Notes: a model not told the origin generated them from the sequence alone. A stretch of 64,000 nt of DNA from Diplonema japonicum (GCA_964019335.1 OZ025688.1:186001-250000); one strand, 5' to 3'; positions 10,033 to 21,195 are shown, numbered from the stretch's first letter. Program-made: numbers and translations.

Positions 10033-12300
10033 ATGTCGGGTCTCCCCAAAGCAGGGGGAGAAGGTGTCGGTGAGTGGTTAGAAGGAGTGGCCAAAGAACT
10101 ACAGCAACAAAAAGCAGAGCAGGCAAGACGCAGAGCAAGCCAACAAAGAAGAGAAAACATGATAGGAGGGGGAGCGAGTACGTCTCCAGCACGAGTGGCT
10201 TCAGTTCCACCTATGTCGCCGTCTGCAAGCCCACAAAGGGGCAACACCAGCACCAGCACCACTGCATCGCCACCACAATTCAGGAGAAGAACACAACAAC
10301 GGGCAACCAGTCAAAGCCCGAGGGAATTCACCACCCTACGCTCGCATATAAGAGCCTTGGAAACAGAATGGACACAGGAAAAAGATCAAATACACGCGGA
10401 CAACCTTCTCCTTGCCGTTCAAAACCAAGAGCTTTCTTCACAAACAGAAAAACTGCAACAGAAAGAACAAGAGTCCGCTTCTGAAGAAACAAGGCTAATC
10501 GCCAACGAGCAAAGCCGCGGTGCCCTGGAATACCAATATGACTACGAGTACACCAGAGCCGTAAAAGACTGGTATGAAGAGTTCACAGATGCGTTCATGG
10601 TGTTCACACGGGCAAGGAACGACATTACAACACGGGAGGAGGTCGTAAACTCCGACTTCATGTCGAGGGTGATGCAAAAAACAAAAGATGACCACACCGT
10701 GCTTCAGGGCAAGATGGAGGAACTCGACAAAGAATTGTGGAAAATTTCCCAGGCCAGAGACGAGCTCCAAGCAGCAAACGAAGACAGAGAAGAGGAGATA
10801 TCAGGGTTGAGACAAACAAACGCAGTCTTGGAAAAACAAATCATACTCGAAGCGGAAACGCAGAAGCTTCAAAAGAGTAAATTAGAAGCCGTACAAGCGG
10901 AAAAGACAATGCTGCTGAACGACACGGTTTCAAAGAGAGAACACAGTGAGGAGCTCTCTAAAAAGAACGACATAATAGAGTCGTTGCGGGCCTCCGTTGC
11001 GTCGCTGCAGGGCGAGGTCCAAAAATCTCAAAAAGAAGCCGAGCGCGGCCAAAAAAAACTGGAGGAAGAGTGCGCGGCCAGAGAATCCTCCGAAGAGGCG
11101 TACAAAAAGCTACACAATACCTACATCAATGACATGCAAAAACTTGTCGAGACACAACAAGAGCAAACCAACCAATCGCAACAAATCGAAGCAGTTCATA
11201 CAGAAAACACCTCATTAAAACTGAAAATCTCTGAACTGGAAGATCTCCTGGCGTTGCAGGACGAAGACGCTGCAATATTACAGTCGAAGCTGAACAAGCA
11301 AACAGCCGATGCCGAGACCGAAACCGATTTCACACCGACCGACCCCGCAACAAGCCCAACCTCCCACGACATAGACAGAAGATCGCTTCTTTATGAAACT
11401 GCGTTACGAAGCCAGCGGGCTGCCATGGAGTGCCGGCAACATGAGATCGAAACCCACGAAAAAGACTCGACTTGCGAGCTTCGTTTCGCACCATCATCGC
11501 TCATGGCTGAAGGTCTATCTTTAGCCCTGCCTCAAGGATCGTCCACCTTACCTACAATCACAGTTGAGGTCGTGTCCCGAGACACTATCCAACAAGGGTT
11601 TCAAGGTGCCATACGCCTCGTGGCCTCCCCGTCTGAGACAGCTCTCATCGTGGTCCACGCTGTTGAGGGCGTTGCCGTGTTCAAAGATGTCAGTCTTCCC
11701 CGTGCGGTGAATGGAGAGAAATTGACGTTTTCCATGGGAGAGGGTGTATCCCTTTCAACAGGTGTTGTGTTCATGGATTCAGACGTGGAGGAGGAGGATG
11801 ATAGACGAGCCGCGCAGAGGCTGCTGAGATACAAGCTTAGCAAGCTCAAAAAGAAACACAGTTTAGGGAAAAAACAGCAAAATACTACTGCGCCTGTGTT
11901 GGTGGTTCCAGCTCGTCCGTCAACCCCCGTGGGGCAACAAAGCCCTGAAGGATCTGGAAACGGTGGTGTTGGAACGCCTGTCGGTGCCGCGATTCTTTCC
12001 AAACTCGACGAAAAGATGGCAGTTTTGAAGTCTCTCTCTAAAACATGCGACCCGTCCCTGCAACAGTTGTTCCAAGACCTCCTTGAGGAGCTTTCCACGA
12101 TTCGCTCGGAACTTGGTGCTCCTTCATTATCACCCTCGCCTTCGCCGAGACGCACATCTCCCGACTCCCCCGCCCCCGATGAATACCCCTCGATCGAAAC
12201 CATACGTGCCCTGCTCCAGGATGTAGAATCTCTTAAAACCGTGTTAAACCAGAAGCAGCCACCACATGAACGGAGTGTCACACCCCCGAACAGTGAGTGA
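10033..12300 (+). CDS. Long coiled-coil protein
   Basis: 755 aa from the ATG at 10033, which follows a 13-nt A run. The open frame upstream is homopolymer-encoded and was rejected. Residues 1-100 are basic and Ser/Pro/Thr-rich (low complexity). About 105-430 form heptad-rich coiled coil with many Glu/Gln/Lys. About 480-570 looks globular. The C-terminus carries a Lys-rich segment, a Pro/Ser stretch and a final short helix. There is no signal peptide or membrane segment. A cytoskeletal, basal-body or vesicle-tether role would be typical of such architecture, but no family is recognised. Confidence 0.8.
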   Translation: MSGLPKAGGEGVGEWLEGVAKELQQQKAEQARRRASQQRRENMIGGGASTSPARVASVPPMSPSASPQRGNTSTSTTASPPQFRRRTQQRATSQSPREFTTLRSHIRALETEWTQEKDQIHADNLLLAVQNQELSSQTEKLQQKEQESASEETRLIANEQSRGALEYQYDYEYTRAVKDWYEEFTDAFMVFTRARNDITTREEVVNSDFMSRVMQKTKDDHTVLQGKMEELDKELWKISQARDELQAANEDREEEISGLRQTNAVLEKQIILEAETQKLQKSKLEAVQAEKTMLLNDTVSKREHSEELSKKNDIIESLRASVASLQGEVQKSQKEAERGQKKLEEECAARESSEEAYKKLHNTYINDMQKLVETQQEQTNQSQQIEAVHTENTSLKLKISELEDLLALQDEDAAILQSKLNKQTADAETETDFTPTDPATSPTSHDIDRRSLLYETALRSQRAAMECRQHEIETHEKDSTCELRFAPSSLMAEGLSLALPQGSSTLPTITVEVVSRDTIQQGFQGAIRLVASPSETALIVVHAVEGVAVFKDVSLPRAVNGEKLTFSMGEGVSLSTGVVFMDSDVEEEDDRRAAQRLLRYKLSKLKKKHSLGKKQQNTTAPVLVVPARPSTPVGQQSPEGSGNGGVGTPVGAAILSKLDEKMAVLKSLSKTCDPSLQQLFQDLLEELSTIRSELGAPSLSPSPSPRRTSPDSPAPDEYPSIETIRALLQDVESLKTVLNQKQPPHERSVTPPNSE

Positions 12301-12457
12301 TTTTTTTTTTTTTTTTTTTTTTTACCCCATGTTGTAATTTTGTTTCTTATTATCGGTTGAAAAGAGAAGAAACCAAACTCAGGGGGTTTTTTGGGGAGGG
12401 GGGAGGAGGGGGGGGTTCTAAGAGTTTAAAAAAGAAAAAAAAAAAGAGAAATCTCAA

Positions 12458-14146
12458 ATGGCCAACGTTGACGATGGGAGCCTGACGGCGACTGACGGGC
12501 TGAACATCTACGCAAGGGAATGGCGGGTGGAGGGTGGGTTTGGTGGTGCACCACCGGCTGCACAACCTCCAGCAGGAGATAACGATGCGAAGTATTGCGA
12601 CCGGTGTGGGGTGTGGTGCATGTTGCAGCAGGGGACAACGTGTCTGAACTGCCAGAACAGAATGGCGAAAGAAGCCCGGGTCATGCCTTCTCCTAAAAAG
12701 CAACCACCTCTTCCCGCTGATGAAGATGAACCGGTGAAGCAACCAGAAAAGACAAAGTGCAAATATTTCCAGTTCGGAAATTGCACCAAGGGTGAGTCGT
12801 GCCCCTTCTTGCACGAATTCACCTCCTCTCAACCCACCAACGTCCACATCCCCGAGCACTTGAAGACGAAGTACTATGAACAGATATCGCAGGCGTCACG
12901 TCCCACGGCTAAACAGCCTCCCGCCATGCAAGGTGCCCCATCTCCTCCCCAAACCGTCGCACCTGTTCAGCAGCAACGGCAACAGCAACAGCAACAGCAA
13001 CAGCAGCACGCGGTGTTGCAGAGCCATCCTAGACAGCAGCAGCATCACCATCACCACCACCACCACCATCACCATCACCACCATCACCACCACCACCAAA
13101 ATCAGTTCGGTGGTGGGATGCATCAACAACAACACCAGCATCAGCACCAGCACCAGCATCAACAACACCATCAACAGCACCACCAGCAGCAGCATCAACA
13201 TCAGCAGCAGCAACACCAGCACCAACAGCAGCAACAGCATGGTTGGGGCAGCCGGCCTGCTCACCCGCAGTACCCACCGCCACTTCAATCCCATCAACCG
13301 CAGCAGCAGCAGCAGCAGCAACAACCACAACAGCAGCAGCCACAACAGCACGGGTGGATAGACAACATGTGGAAACAGCCCTCGCCCCAGCCCCAGCCCC
13401 AGCCCCCGCAGCAACCACAACACCTACAGCAGCATCAGCAGCAGCAACACCAGCATCCTGTGCAGCAACACCCGTCGCAGCAGGCAGGCCCCCCGCCTGG
13501 CAGTCTTCTGCACAGCATTAACGCCGCTGCAGCAGCAGCAGCCGCTGCCACGAGCCCCCCCACAACCACAAGCGCCAACAACTTCTCTGCCATGGGCAGT
13601 ATCGGGTCTGGGTCTGGGGCAGGTCCCATGGGCCAGCTGCCTGGTATCATGGAGGGTGTCGAACCGACCTTCACGGCACAGCCACCCGGCCATCAGATGG
13701 AACCGCAGATGCTGTACAAGAACGAAAAGAAGGGTGGAGAGGACGCACCCGTAGTCGAGGCACCACGCGCACCGACTGCGGCGCAAGGTGGGTACAGGGA
13801 AAGGCCCCAGCGTACAAACGGGCAGCATGGACATGGACATGGACATGGGCCACCGCCGACGACGAAGCCACAGGGAGCGTGGGGGGAGCAGAAGGGTGAT
13901 GCGGAGGTGTGTTTAAGCAAGAATAAAACATGAAACAACCACTGCAGGGGGAGCAAGGCAAGATGACATATGCGTCTGTGTTGCGGAAGGGGATCAACAA
14001 CCCCGGGGCTAGCAGCAGCAGTAGTGCGGCCGCTGCAGAGGCAGAGAAGCCAACTCACGTCTCACAGTGGCTCGAGAAGTTGCGGTCACAACAAAAATCT
14101 GTCTCGACAAACCCTGGGGGCAGGCAGAAGCAGCAGCAGCAGCAGC

Positions 14147-14187
<41 letters not shown>

Positions 14188-14444
14188 CCCCCAACTGGAC
14201 AAGGGCTGGACATTGCTGATTGTATTAAGAAACAGAACCAACCAATTAGTGCTGAGGATCTTGAAAGGCAAGTGCGGAAAGGTATGAGAGGATAACAAAA
14301 AAAAAAAAAGAAAAAAAAAAAAAAAAAAAAGGAACAACCGTCCCTACTGCTACTAAACCCCCAACTGCATCTCAAAGAACAGACGGAGTTTTCTTTGACA
14401 ACAGTAGCGATAACCAGACCAATGTTTTGCTGAAGGGTGTGTGA
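12458..14444 (+). CDS. CCCH zinc-finger RNA-binding-type protein with polyQ/polyH tracts (three exons)
   Basis: Predicted join of 12458-13906, 13948-14281 and 14332-14444, encoding 631 aa. A CX2C...CX2C ribbon-like motif (CDRCGVWC...CLNC) lies near residues 46-66. A CCCH finger, CKYFQFGNCTKGESCPFLH, lies near 105-123. Very long Gln, His and mixed His/Gln tracts follow. Unspliced, the frame stops at 13933 while a second frame opens with an overlapping ATGA. Removing gtgtgt...ctgcag joins them, and removing the A-rich gtatga...ag at 14282-14331 adds a 37-codon, non-repetitive C-terminus ending at TGA 14444. CCCH proteins typically bind AU-rich mRNA; the targets are unknown. Confidence 0.8.
13907..13947 (+). 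other. Cis-intron, 41 nt
   Basis: Begins GTGTGT and ends CTGCAG. It contains the stop of frame 1, and removal joins GAG to GGG in phase 0. Confidence 0.75.
14282..14331 (+). other. Poly(A)-bodied cis-intron, 50 nt
   Basis: Begins GTATGA and then consists almost only of A up to the final AG; no pyrimidine tract. Retention stops the protein at 14295. Removal extends it in frame by 37 codons. An internal AG at 14310 would be an alternative in-frame acceptor. Confidence 0.7.
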
Positions 14445-15196
14445 CATTTTGAAAGCGAGAGAAATAAAATATACTTAAACAGACCTATCCGCGTACCTGG
14501 GTAACAGAAAATAATTTTAGAAAAAAAAAGAAAATGGAGGAGGGGGGAAAAAAAAAAGAGTTTGATTTTTCTTTGTTTTTTTTTTTCTTCCCCCCACCTT
14601 CTCCTTTTTCTTTCAAGGGGAAAAAAAAAAATAATGTAATTTACTAACGGTTTTTTTTTTTTTTTTTTGATCATATTTAGGAGATGAAAAAAAAAAAAAA
14701 AAAGATGTGGGGAAAAAAAAAAAAAAAAAAAGAGGGGAAATAAGATAAAAGTGAATTATGCGCATTTAGATGTTTTTTTTTTTCCTTCCTTTTTTTTTTT
14801 CTCTTTTTTATTAACGTGCGACGGTTTTCTTTTAGTTGTCAAAAAAAAAAAAGAATGCAGGCATGTCCGTGGTAAAAGTAACGACATTTATCTCAAAAGC
14901 CTGTCAGGCAAAGTCCAGGGCCGTTTTGGGCGGGATCTAGATTTATGTAGTTCGCTTTGTAGTTGTTGCACTCAAACAAAATAATAACTTGCCTTTTCAA
15001 TTTTTTTGTTAGACATGTCCCCTCTAAAAAAATTAAAAATAATACCCCCCTCCTGTCTTTAGTATTCCCTTGAGCCTCAAGAAAAAAAAAAAAAGAATAA
15101 CCCTTTTAAAAACTTTTCCCCCTATTCCCATGTTTACCCACTCCCCCCTCCCCTCCTCTCCCGGAAAAATGTGTTCTTTTTATATTTATTTCATCT

Positions 15197-15232
<36 letters not shown>

Positions 15233-15483
15233 ACCCCCTTTTTTTTCACCCTCCATTTTTTATTGCCCCCCACCCCCATTTCCCAATTGTCCTCCTTTTT
15301 TATTTTTTTTATCTTTTTTTCCCCCTTTCCCATTCTCTTTCCCTGCTTTTTTTTTTTTTTTTTTTTTTTATTTCCATCTCCCCATATCCCCCACTCATAC
15401 TTTTTTTTTTTTTTTTTAAACATTGTCTCAGCTCGGGGGGGGAAAAAAAAAGTGAGCGGGGTGAGAGGGGGAAGAAAAAAAAA
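14445..15483 (+). other. Long spacer, mostly homopolymers
   Basis: A, T and C runs dominate. A non-repetitive island at about 14855-14995 has no convincing ORF and could hold a small RNA or an old repeat. Pyrimidine tracts at 15190-15420 precede the next gene. Confidence 0.5.
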
Positions 15484-16271
15484 ATGAGCATGTTGAGGAT
15501 AGTGAACAGCACCGTGCGAAGAAAAGTGGTGAAACAGAGAAGATGGTTGAAAGAGCCAGATGCAGAGGGAGAGGTTGGGGTACAATCGGGGGGACCTGGA
15601 TTCGGTGTGAAATTTGCAGAATCAGAAAGGCTACCTTTAACAAGACCAAAGGGTTACGACCAAGGAACACTGACAAGGGGGGTGATTGGGCATATTAATG
15701 AAGCAGAAATTGACTCAGAAAAGCTTGAAGACGGCGGCGAGCAGCTTATACATGGGAACATCAGAAGGTGGTTGCACGTGACACACCCTTCGCAAACCTG
15801 GACATGTTCTAAATGTTCCAACATCAATACCTACCTTTCTAAAGATTGCGAATCGTGTGAGACTCCGCACCCAAAGTACCTCCATAACGGACCGCAGCAC
15901 TGGGTGTGCGGTTCTTGTCTTTGCGCGAACCCTTTCAGCAAGAAGAAGGAAAAGCGGGGTAAAAAATACCCGGTTCATTGCAAAAACTGCGGCGATCACA
16001 AGAGCAAAGCCTTGACAGGTTTGCTTGCCAAAGAGGATTGGGTTTGCAAACCGTGCAAAATCGTTGTGAAGGGGGAAACATGCCCCGGGTGTGGCTTGGT
16101 ATAAGGGAGGGGAATAAAAAAAAGAAGAAAGAAAATAAAATTAATCCAGACAAAACTTGGCAAGAACGAATTTGAACCTCTCAGCAAAGAGAAGAACTGG
16201 CTGTGCTGCAACTGCGGGTGGTGGAACTTCAAAACAAATACAAAATGCGTCAAATGCAAGTATTGGAAGTG

Positions 16272-16272
<1 letters not shown>
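15484..16272 (+). CDS. RanBP2-type zinc-finger protein, probably mitochondrial (two exons)
   Basis: Join of 15484-16098 and 16150-16272, encoding 245 aa. The N-terminus MSMLRIVNSTVRRKVVKQ is basic and amphipathic, like a mitochondrial presequence. Four W-x-C-x2-C...C-x2-C fingers are visible: TWTCSKC...CESC, HWVCGSC...CKNC, DWVCKPC...CPGC, and NWLCCNC...CVKC, the last encoded by exon 2. Skipping the splice would lose finger four at a TAA. RanBP2 fingers usually bind single-stranded RNA or protein. In euglenozoan mitochondria such proteins join RNA-processing complexes, so that role is a reasonable inference only. Confidence 0.85.
16099..16149 (+). other. Cis-intron, 51 nt
   Basis: GTATAA...AATCCAG, purine-rich with no pyrimidine tract. 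Removal is phase 0 and completes the fourth zinc finger. Confidence 0.8.
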
Positions 16273-16303
<31 letters not shown>

Positions 16304-16411
16304 GGAATAACGATCAAATTAATTGTATACACATTTCCCATCACGAACAAAGAAACATGACAATCCACAGTCCCCCACCCACCCATACCCGGGAATCGGG
16401 AGAAAAAAAAA

Positions 16412-17776
16412 ATGTCAGGATGGCTTATATTTCAGGTGAAGCAGGGCCGAGACATTAAATGCAACTCAACAGAAGTTGAAGTGAGCTACTCATGGACGCC
16501 CAAGATATTCAACAAAAGGCCGGGGAGGGGAAACGTCCCGGAGTACGGCCTGAAACACATTCTACAGGTGAAGGACCCCAACGGCGAAGCAACAATAAAA
16601 GTGGAGGAAAAATCCATAGTCGGGGTGAATCTGGTGAAGGCGGCAACGGGAACGGCAACAATCGCCATCGAAAAAGGCGTGGGTGAAGAATGGGTGGAAC
16701 TCTCTCACGGCCAAGGCTCCGTTCTTGTAGAATGGAGATACACACATTTTGCCTACGCGTCGCTCTTCGCTGAAGTCGATGAAGATGAAACCCCACCACC
16801 ACCACAACCGTATTCCTTAGCCACACTACAAGCAGAGATAATGCGAGTTTCAAATCACGGTTATAACATGTTACTCCCTTACTGGTGGTTGTCTGACAGA
16901 TGGTTTTGGGTTGTCCCGCTAGAATCTGCAATGGTCATGACATTGGGATCACTCGCTTTTTATCACGATATGGCAAACGCGGCAATACCTGCAGCATTGT
17001 TGTGTATTATGCTTGTGAATTTTGTGAAGAAGTTTCGGGGTTTGGAGAAGCCGCCTCAAGCGGAGGCCTTGGGTTTCATCAAAACGCTCAACTGGTACAA
17101 CGATATTCTCCGTCTTACGCAGAATTCCCTCGCTTCAACATGTGACACCTTTGACGGGATGGCGGAGATGTTCACGTGGGAGAACCAAGACATGTCGCGG
17201 ACAATTTTGATCTCGTGTATCGCAGCCTTGCTAGCTTCCTGGTTTGGTTTTCTACGATGGACTTACATTTTCATGATTGTTTGGATCTACCTGTTCACGT
17301 ACTACCCCCTTGCTTCCATCGCACCGCAGATGTATAAATCGTTGCTTCCGTCGACGTGGGTGGCGTACTTGACTAAGGGGAAGGATGAAACGGGTGTGGT
17401 TGAGAGTGAAGGGTTAAGTGGTTCGGTGGTTGTTGGTGTATTGCCTATCGGTAAGATGACGATTCCCAGTCAGGAGAAGAAGGCTGACGGGAAGACGTAT
17501 TATGAGATTTGTCTGAGCTTGACAAACGGTGGTGTAGACAAATCGGTTTGGTACCGGTATTCTGATTTTGCGTTGCTTCGGGATAAACTGGGAAAGATTG
17601 ATCATACAATGGCTGTGAAGACGTTCCCTGGGAAAACCGCCTTTGCAGTGAAGGGTGAGGCGTTAAACGCACGGAGGAGGGACCTCGAAGCTTGGCTCGA
17701 CGCTGTGATAGCAAAATCGAAAACCTCACGCGGGGCTGCGTGGCGGAGAGATTTAAAGATTTTCCTCCTACCTTGA
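16412..17776 (+). CDS. C2-like / multi-pass membrane / PX-domain protein
   Basis: 454 aa. The N-terminal ~120 residues look like a divergent C2 beta-sandwich (MSGWLIFQVKQGRDIK...). The centre (about 145-320) has two hydrophobic hairpin-like regions, similar in layout to reticulon or MCTP C-terminal membrane anchors. The C-terminal ~110 residues match a PX domain: WYRYSDFALLRDKL, then FPGK, then RRRDLEAWLDAVI. The usual PX arginine and the Pro-rich loop are recognisable. It probably tethers membranes through phosphoinositides at ER or endosomes (inference). The ATG follows an A run. Single exon. Confidence 0.8.
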   Translation: MSGWLIFQVKQGRDIKCNSTEVEVSYSWTPKIFNKRPGRGNVPEYGLKHILQVKDPNGEATIKVEEKSIVGVNLVKAATGTATIAIEKGVGEEWVELSHGQGSVLVEWRYTHFAYASLFAEVDEDETPPPPQPYSLATLQAEIMRVSNHGYNMLLPYWWLSDRWFWVVPLESAMVMTLGSLAFYHDMANAAIPAALLCIMLVNFVKKFRGLEKPPQAEALGFIKTLNWYNDILRLTQNSLASTCDTFDGMAEMFTWENQDMSRTILISCIAALLASWFGFLRWTYIFMIVWIYLFTYYPLASIAPQMYKSLLPSTWVAYLTKGKDETGVVESEGLSGSVVVGVLPIGKMTIPSQEKKADGKTYYEICLSLTNGGVDKSVWYRYSDFALLRDKLGKIDHTMAVKTFPGKTAFAVKGEALNARRRDLEAWLDAVIAKSKTSRGAAWRRDLKIFLLP

Positions 17777-18123
17777 ATGTCGGGGGGGAGGGGGTGTGGA
17801 AACGTCTCGAAAAATTAAAAATTCCTCAGAAATATTTTTTTTCTTTGCTTTTTTATGTCTCGTGTAGAAAACATAATTTCGGAGTAAAGTAGTACATCAA
17901 AAAAAAAGTTTTTTTTTGACTCAGAATTCGATGGATGGTCCTCATTTGTTTGCCTTTAGTTTTTCCAGTGTGTTGCACCGTAAAGAAAAAAAAAGAAAGA
18001 AAAAAAATGAATGTGTATTCCATCTCCACGGATAATTCTTAGAATTTTGAGTTATTATTATTATTTTCTTTTTTTTTCGCTCCAGCGCTCGCGGGAGGGG
18101 GGAGGTCCTTCTCTATTTTTTTC

Positions 18124-18159
<36 letters not shown>

Positions 18160-18888
18160 TCCGTGCACGTACCAATACACCGTTTTTATTTTTTTCGAGT
18201 ACGAAATAAAGAACGGGCTTCTGGTCGCGAAGCTCCAGATACTTGTGACTTTTTTTATGTCCACATGTCCAGCAGCTTAGGCTATTAGGCTGCTTTATTT
18301 ACTTTCACTCTCTTACTGCCATCATTTTTTTTTCCCCCCGAAAAAAAAAAAAAAAAAAAAAAAAGAATGCTGCGTTCATCAGCGCGCACGGAATACAGTT
18401 TACCTCCACATTGTGCCCTTTATGGTACTTCCCCCCCCCCCCCCCCCCCCCCCTTCCTCCCTCTTACGTGTGCACGGGCACCAAACACTCAATCGCGAAG
18501 GGACATCAAGAGCAGACATAACGGGGGAAAGAGATGCATTCCTTTTTTTTTTGATCTCCCGTTGGTTGGCTTTCTACCGGTGTGATAATTGTATCTTCTT
18601 TTTTTTTTTTTTATATTTGATTTTGAGAAGAGAAGGACCAAATTCAGCAAGGGTCAAAGTGAGAAGAAGGGGTCGTGCACTTTCTTTTTCTTCTTCTTTT
18701 GCCCTCTACAATGGGTAAAACAGAGGGGTTGGTAGAATCAAAAGAATAGGGGTCTAATAACAACTAACGTAAAAAACCGACCCCCCCCAGTTTTTCTTTT
18801 TTTCCCCCTTTTTCTCTTTGCTTTATTTTGTTTCTTTTTTTTATATTCATTACACAAAAAAAGGAAAGGAGCAAAAAAAAAAAAAAGA
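17777..18888 (+). other. Long spacer
   Basis: Homopolymer-rich. A small inverted repeat (AGCAGC...GCTGCT) occurs near 18270-18294. No supported gene. T/C tracts and an A run precede the ATG at 18889. Confidence 0.5.
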
Positions 18889-20694
18889 ATGAGCGAGGCG
18901 CAAGACAATGAGGCCGAGGCGCTGAAACAACCTGTTGTTGGTCCAAGAGGCAGCAAGGAGGAGGTTGGGAAAAAGAGAAAAAACAAAGGAGAAAAAGCTT
19001 CGGAGGAAAAACGGCGGAAGAAAGAGGAGGAAACTGCGAGGAAAAAAAAAGAAGAGGAGAGAGAGCTGAAGTTGTACGGCGGCGAAGGACCGAGCTTCCA
19101 ACTGAAGCTCTTCGAGGAGAAAAAAATCCACATTTCGATCAGAGATGTACAAGGCTTGGTCCTATGGCTAGTCGGTGAAGGCGAAAGCCCAAGATGGGTC
19201 TTCGTGAAGAACAAAGCATTGTGTAAAAACGTAGTTGTAGTTGTGATGAACTCTCTATCGCTGCCAGTCTTCACGAAGTACGGAAAAGAATGCATGCCGT
19301 TTCTGACCGAAAAAGCAAATTTTTTTCAAGTTGCAACCCGGCTGGAAACACACGTAAAAAACGTAAAATGTAACTCCTTCATGGACGAGTTTTTCAACAA
19401 AGAGGTAAAAAAGGTCAAAAAGGAACCAACCCCTCACGACGGCGGTGTAGCAGCGACCATGAACCTTATAAACGGAACGGACTCCACCACCACTCAATCT
19501 TCATACCATAAAGACTCAGAAGAAATTACAATCCCGGATATCCCAATCACCACAGCAGTGGAGGGTGTAAAGGAGTACCACCCTTCAGTGGAGGATATGA
19601 TGGAACATGGATTTTGTGTGTCGACATTGGAAGAAGAAACTTTCATCGCGACGACCCCTTCTGAACGACCTTTGACCGACGATGAGAAAATTATTGTAAT
19701 CGACTGCGAGATGTGCCTCACCAAGGACGGCCATGAGCTCACCCGGCTCTCCGTTTTAAACTGGAAAGGTACCGTTCTTTACGACACGCTCGTGAAACCC
19801 GCTAATAAAATCGTGAATTACCTCACCGCGTACAGCGGCATCACGGCGGAGATGCTAATCGGTGTTACAACTACTTTGGCGGAGGTACAATCAACGCTTT
19901 TTGCAAAATACCTTTCAAAAGAGGTCACCATCATCGGCCACTCTCTCGAGAATGATCTTAAAGCCCTCAAAATCGTCCACCATAACGTGTGCGACACCAC
20001 CATGCTGTTCCCGCACTTTCAAGGACCCCCGTTGAAAAGCGCGTTAAAATATCTCTCCATAAAGTACCTGAACAGAGGGATACAAGGCTACAAGGGACGG
20101 GGTATTCCTGTCGAGTCAGATCGTGTTGGGCACGACCCAGTCGAAGATGCCACAGCCGCACTGGATTTGGTGAAATTGAAGCTTGAGAAAGGACGAAACT
20201 TCGGTGTCCCCTCAAAGCGGAGAACGGAACCAATGTTGAGAAAAGTAGAGGGGAAGTCAATCGTCCTTGACAGACCAGAATGTATAGGACGCGTCACTGC
20301 CAGGAATTGTTCAACCGATTTGATCCCAGTTGGAAGCGATATGGAAGCTGCAAAGAAAGCGAGAAAGCAAATCGCGTCAGGAAGGTATTCATTTACATTT
20401 GTGCACCTGCACCTCCTTGAGGAGTACATGGATGCCTTGGAATGGGCCGACCCTATGAGCTCTTCTGATGCCGACGAAGAGACACTCAAGAAAATCCTTA
20501 CCGAGACGGATGCCATCCTCCAGAGGTTGTATGAGGGAGCGCCCCTTCACACTGGTTTCATTGTGGCGTCTGGTCAGACCAACGGTGCCGAGGAAGTGGA
20601 GGGTGATAGCGATGATGCGTATCTCAGAAAATGGGACCTTGCCAGGCAAGGGCTGTGCTTCATGGGGTTCAAAGAAAAGTCTGAGGCAGAGTGA
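18889..20694 (+). CDS. REX1/REXO-like DEDDh 3'-5' RNA exonuclease
   Basis: 601 aa. The Lys/Glu-rich N-terminus (about 1-70) is nuclear-localisation-like. The exonuclease domain spans about 265-435. Motif I is VIDCEMC (D272, E274), motif II is GHSLENDLKAL, and motif III is HDPVEDA, giving the complete DEDDh catalytic set. DCEM is typical of the Rex1/ISG20 subgroup, which trims 3' ends of rRNA, tRNA and snRNA. A C-terminal region of about 150 aa is not recognised. A nuclear or nucleolar site is expected from the family. Confidence 0.9.
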   Translation: MSEAQDNEAEALKQPVVGPRGSKEEVGKKRKNKGEKASEEKRRKKEEETARKKKEEERELKLYGGEGPSFQLKLFEEKKIHISIRDVQGLVLWLVGEGESPRWVFVKNKALCKNVVVVVMNSLSLPVFTKYGKECMPFLTEKANFFQVATRLETHVKNVKCNSFMDEFFNKEVKKVKKEPTPHDGGVAATMNLINGTDSTTTQSSYHKDSEEITIPDIPITTAVEGVKEYHPSVEDMMEHGFCVSTLEEETFIATTPSERPLTDDEKIIVIDCEMCLTKDGHELTRLSVLNWKGTVLYDTLVKPANKIVNYLTAYSGITAEMLIGVTTTLAEVQSTLFAKYLSKEVTIIGHSLENDLKALKIVHHNVCDTTMLFPHFQGPPLKSALKYLSIKYLNRGIQGYKGRGIPVESDRVGHDPVEDATAALDLVKLKLEKGRNFGVPSKRRTEPMLRKVEGKSIVLDRPECIGRVTARNCSTDLIPVGSDMEAAKKARKQIASGRYSFTFVHLHLLEEYMDALEWADPMSSSDADEETLKKILTETDAILQRLYEGAPLHTGFIVASGQTNGAEEVEGDSDDAYLRKWDLARQGLCFMGFKEKSEAE

Positions 20695-21195
20695 ATTCCT
20701 CTCCCCATCCCCAGTGTTTCCCCCCCTTTTTTTTGTTTTTCGAGTCATAAAAAATATTTAAAAAAAAAAAAAAAAAGCGAGGGAGTAAAAAAAAACCCCC
20801 CCCTCACACGCACTCAATTGCTTTTTATGTCAGTTTGTCAAGAGTTTTTAATGGATGCGGGAGATTGAAACAAAAAAAAAAAAAAATGAAGAAAAAAAAA
20901 AATGTCCTCTAACCCACTGCCCGTGTTTTTGTTTTTATTTTTTCCCTGCGCAAAAAAAAAAAAAAAAAAAAAAACTCACCGACACACAGGAAAAGGGGGG
21001 TGCGATTTTTTGATTTTTTTACTCCATTGTTTTTCTTTTTTTATTTACCCCTTTCCTCGCTCCCTTTCCGTTTCTTTTTCCTCTCCCCTTTTCCACTACA
21101 CAACACTCCGGGAATATATTACAAATATTCTAATTTGAAATAAAAAAAAAAAAAGATATATATATAAAAAAAAAAAAAAAAAAAAAAAAATCGCA
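20695..21195 (+). other. Spacer
   Basis: A, C and T runs with pyrimidine tracts at about 21030-21100 and a long A run against the ATG at 21196. No gene is seen. Confidence 0.5.

Noticed and set aside
13930-14295. Separate 121-aa gene overlapping the CCCH gene by ATGA
   Set aside because: A 41-nt GT-AG intron joins the two frames perfectly; translational coupling of this kind is not expected in a eukaryote.
12896-14447. Large antisense ORFs opposite the polyQ/polyH gene
   Set aside because: They are Leu/Val/Ala repeats produced by reading CAG/CAC repeats on the other strand.
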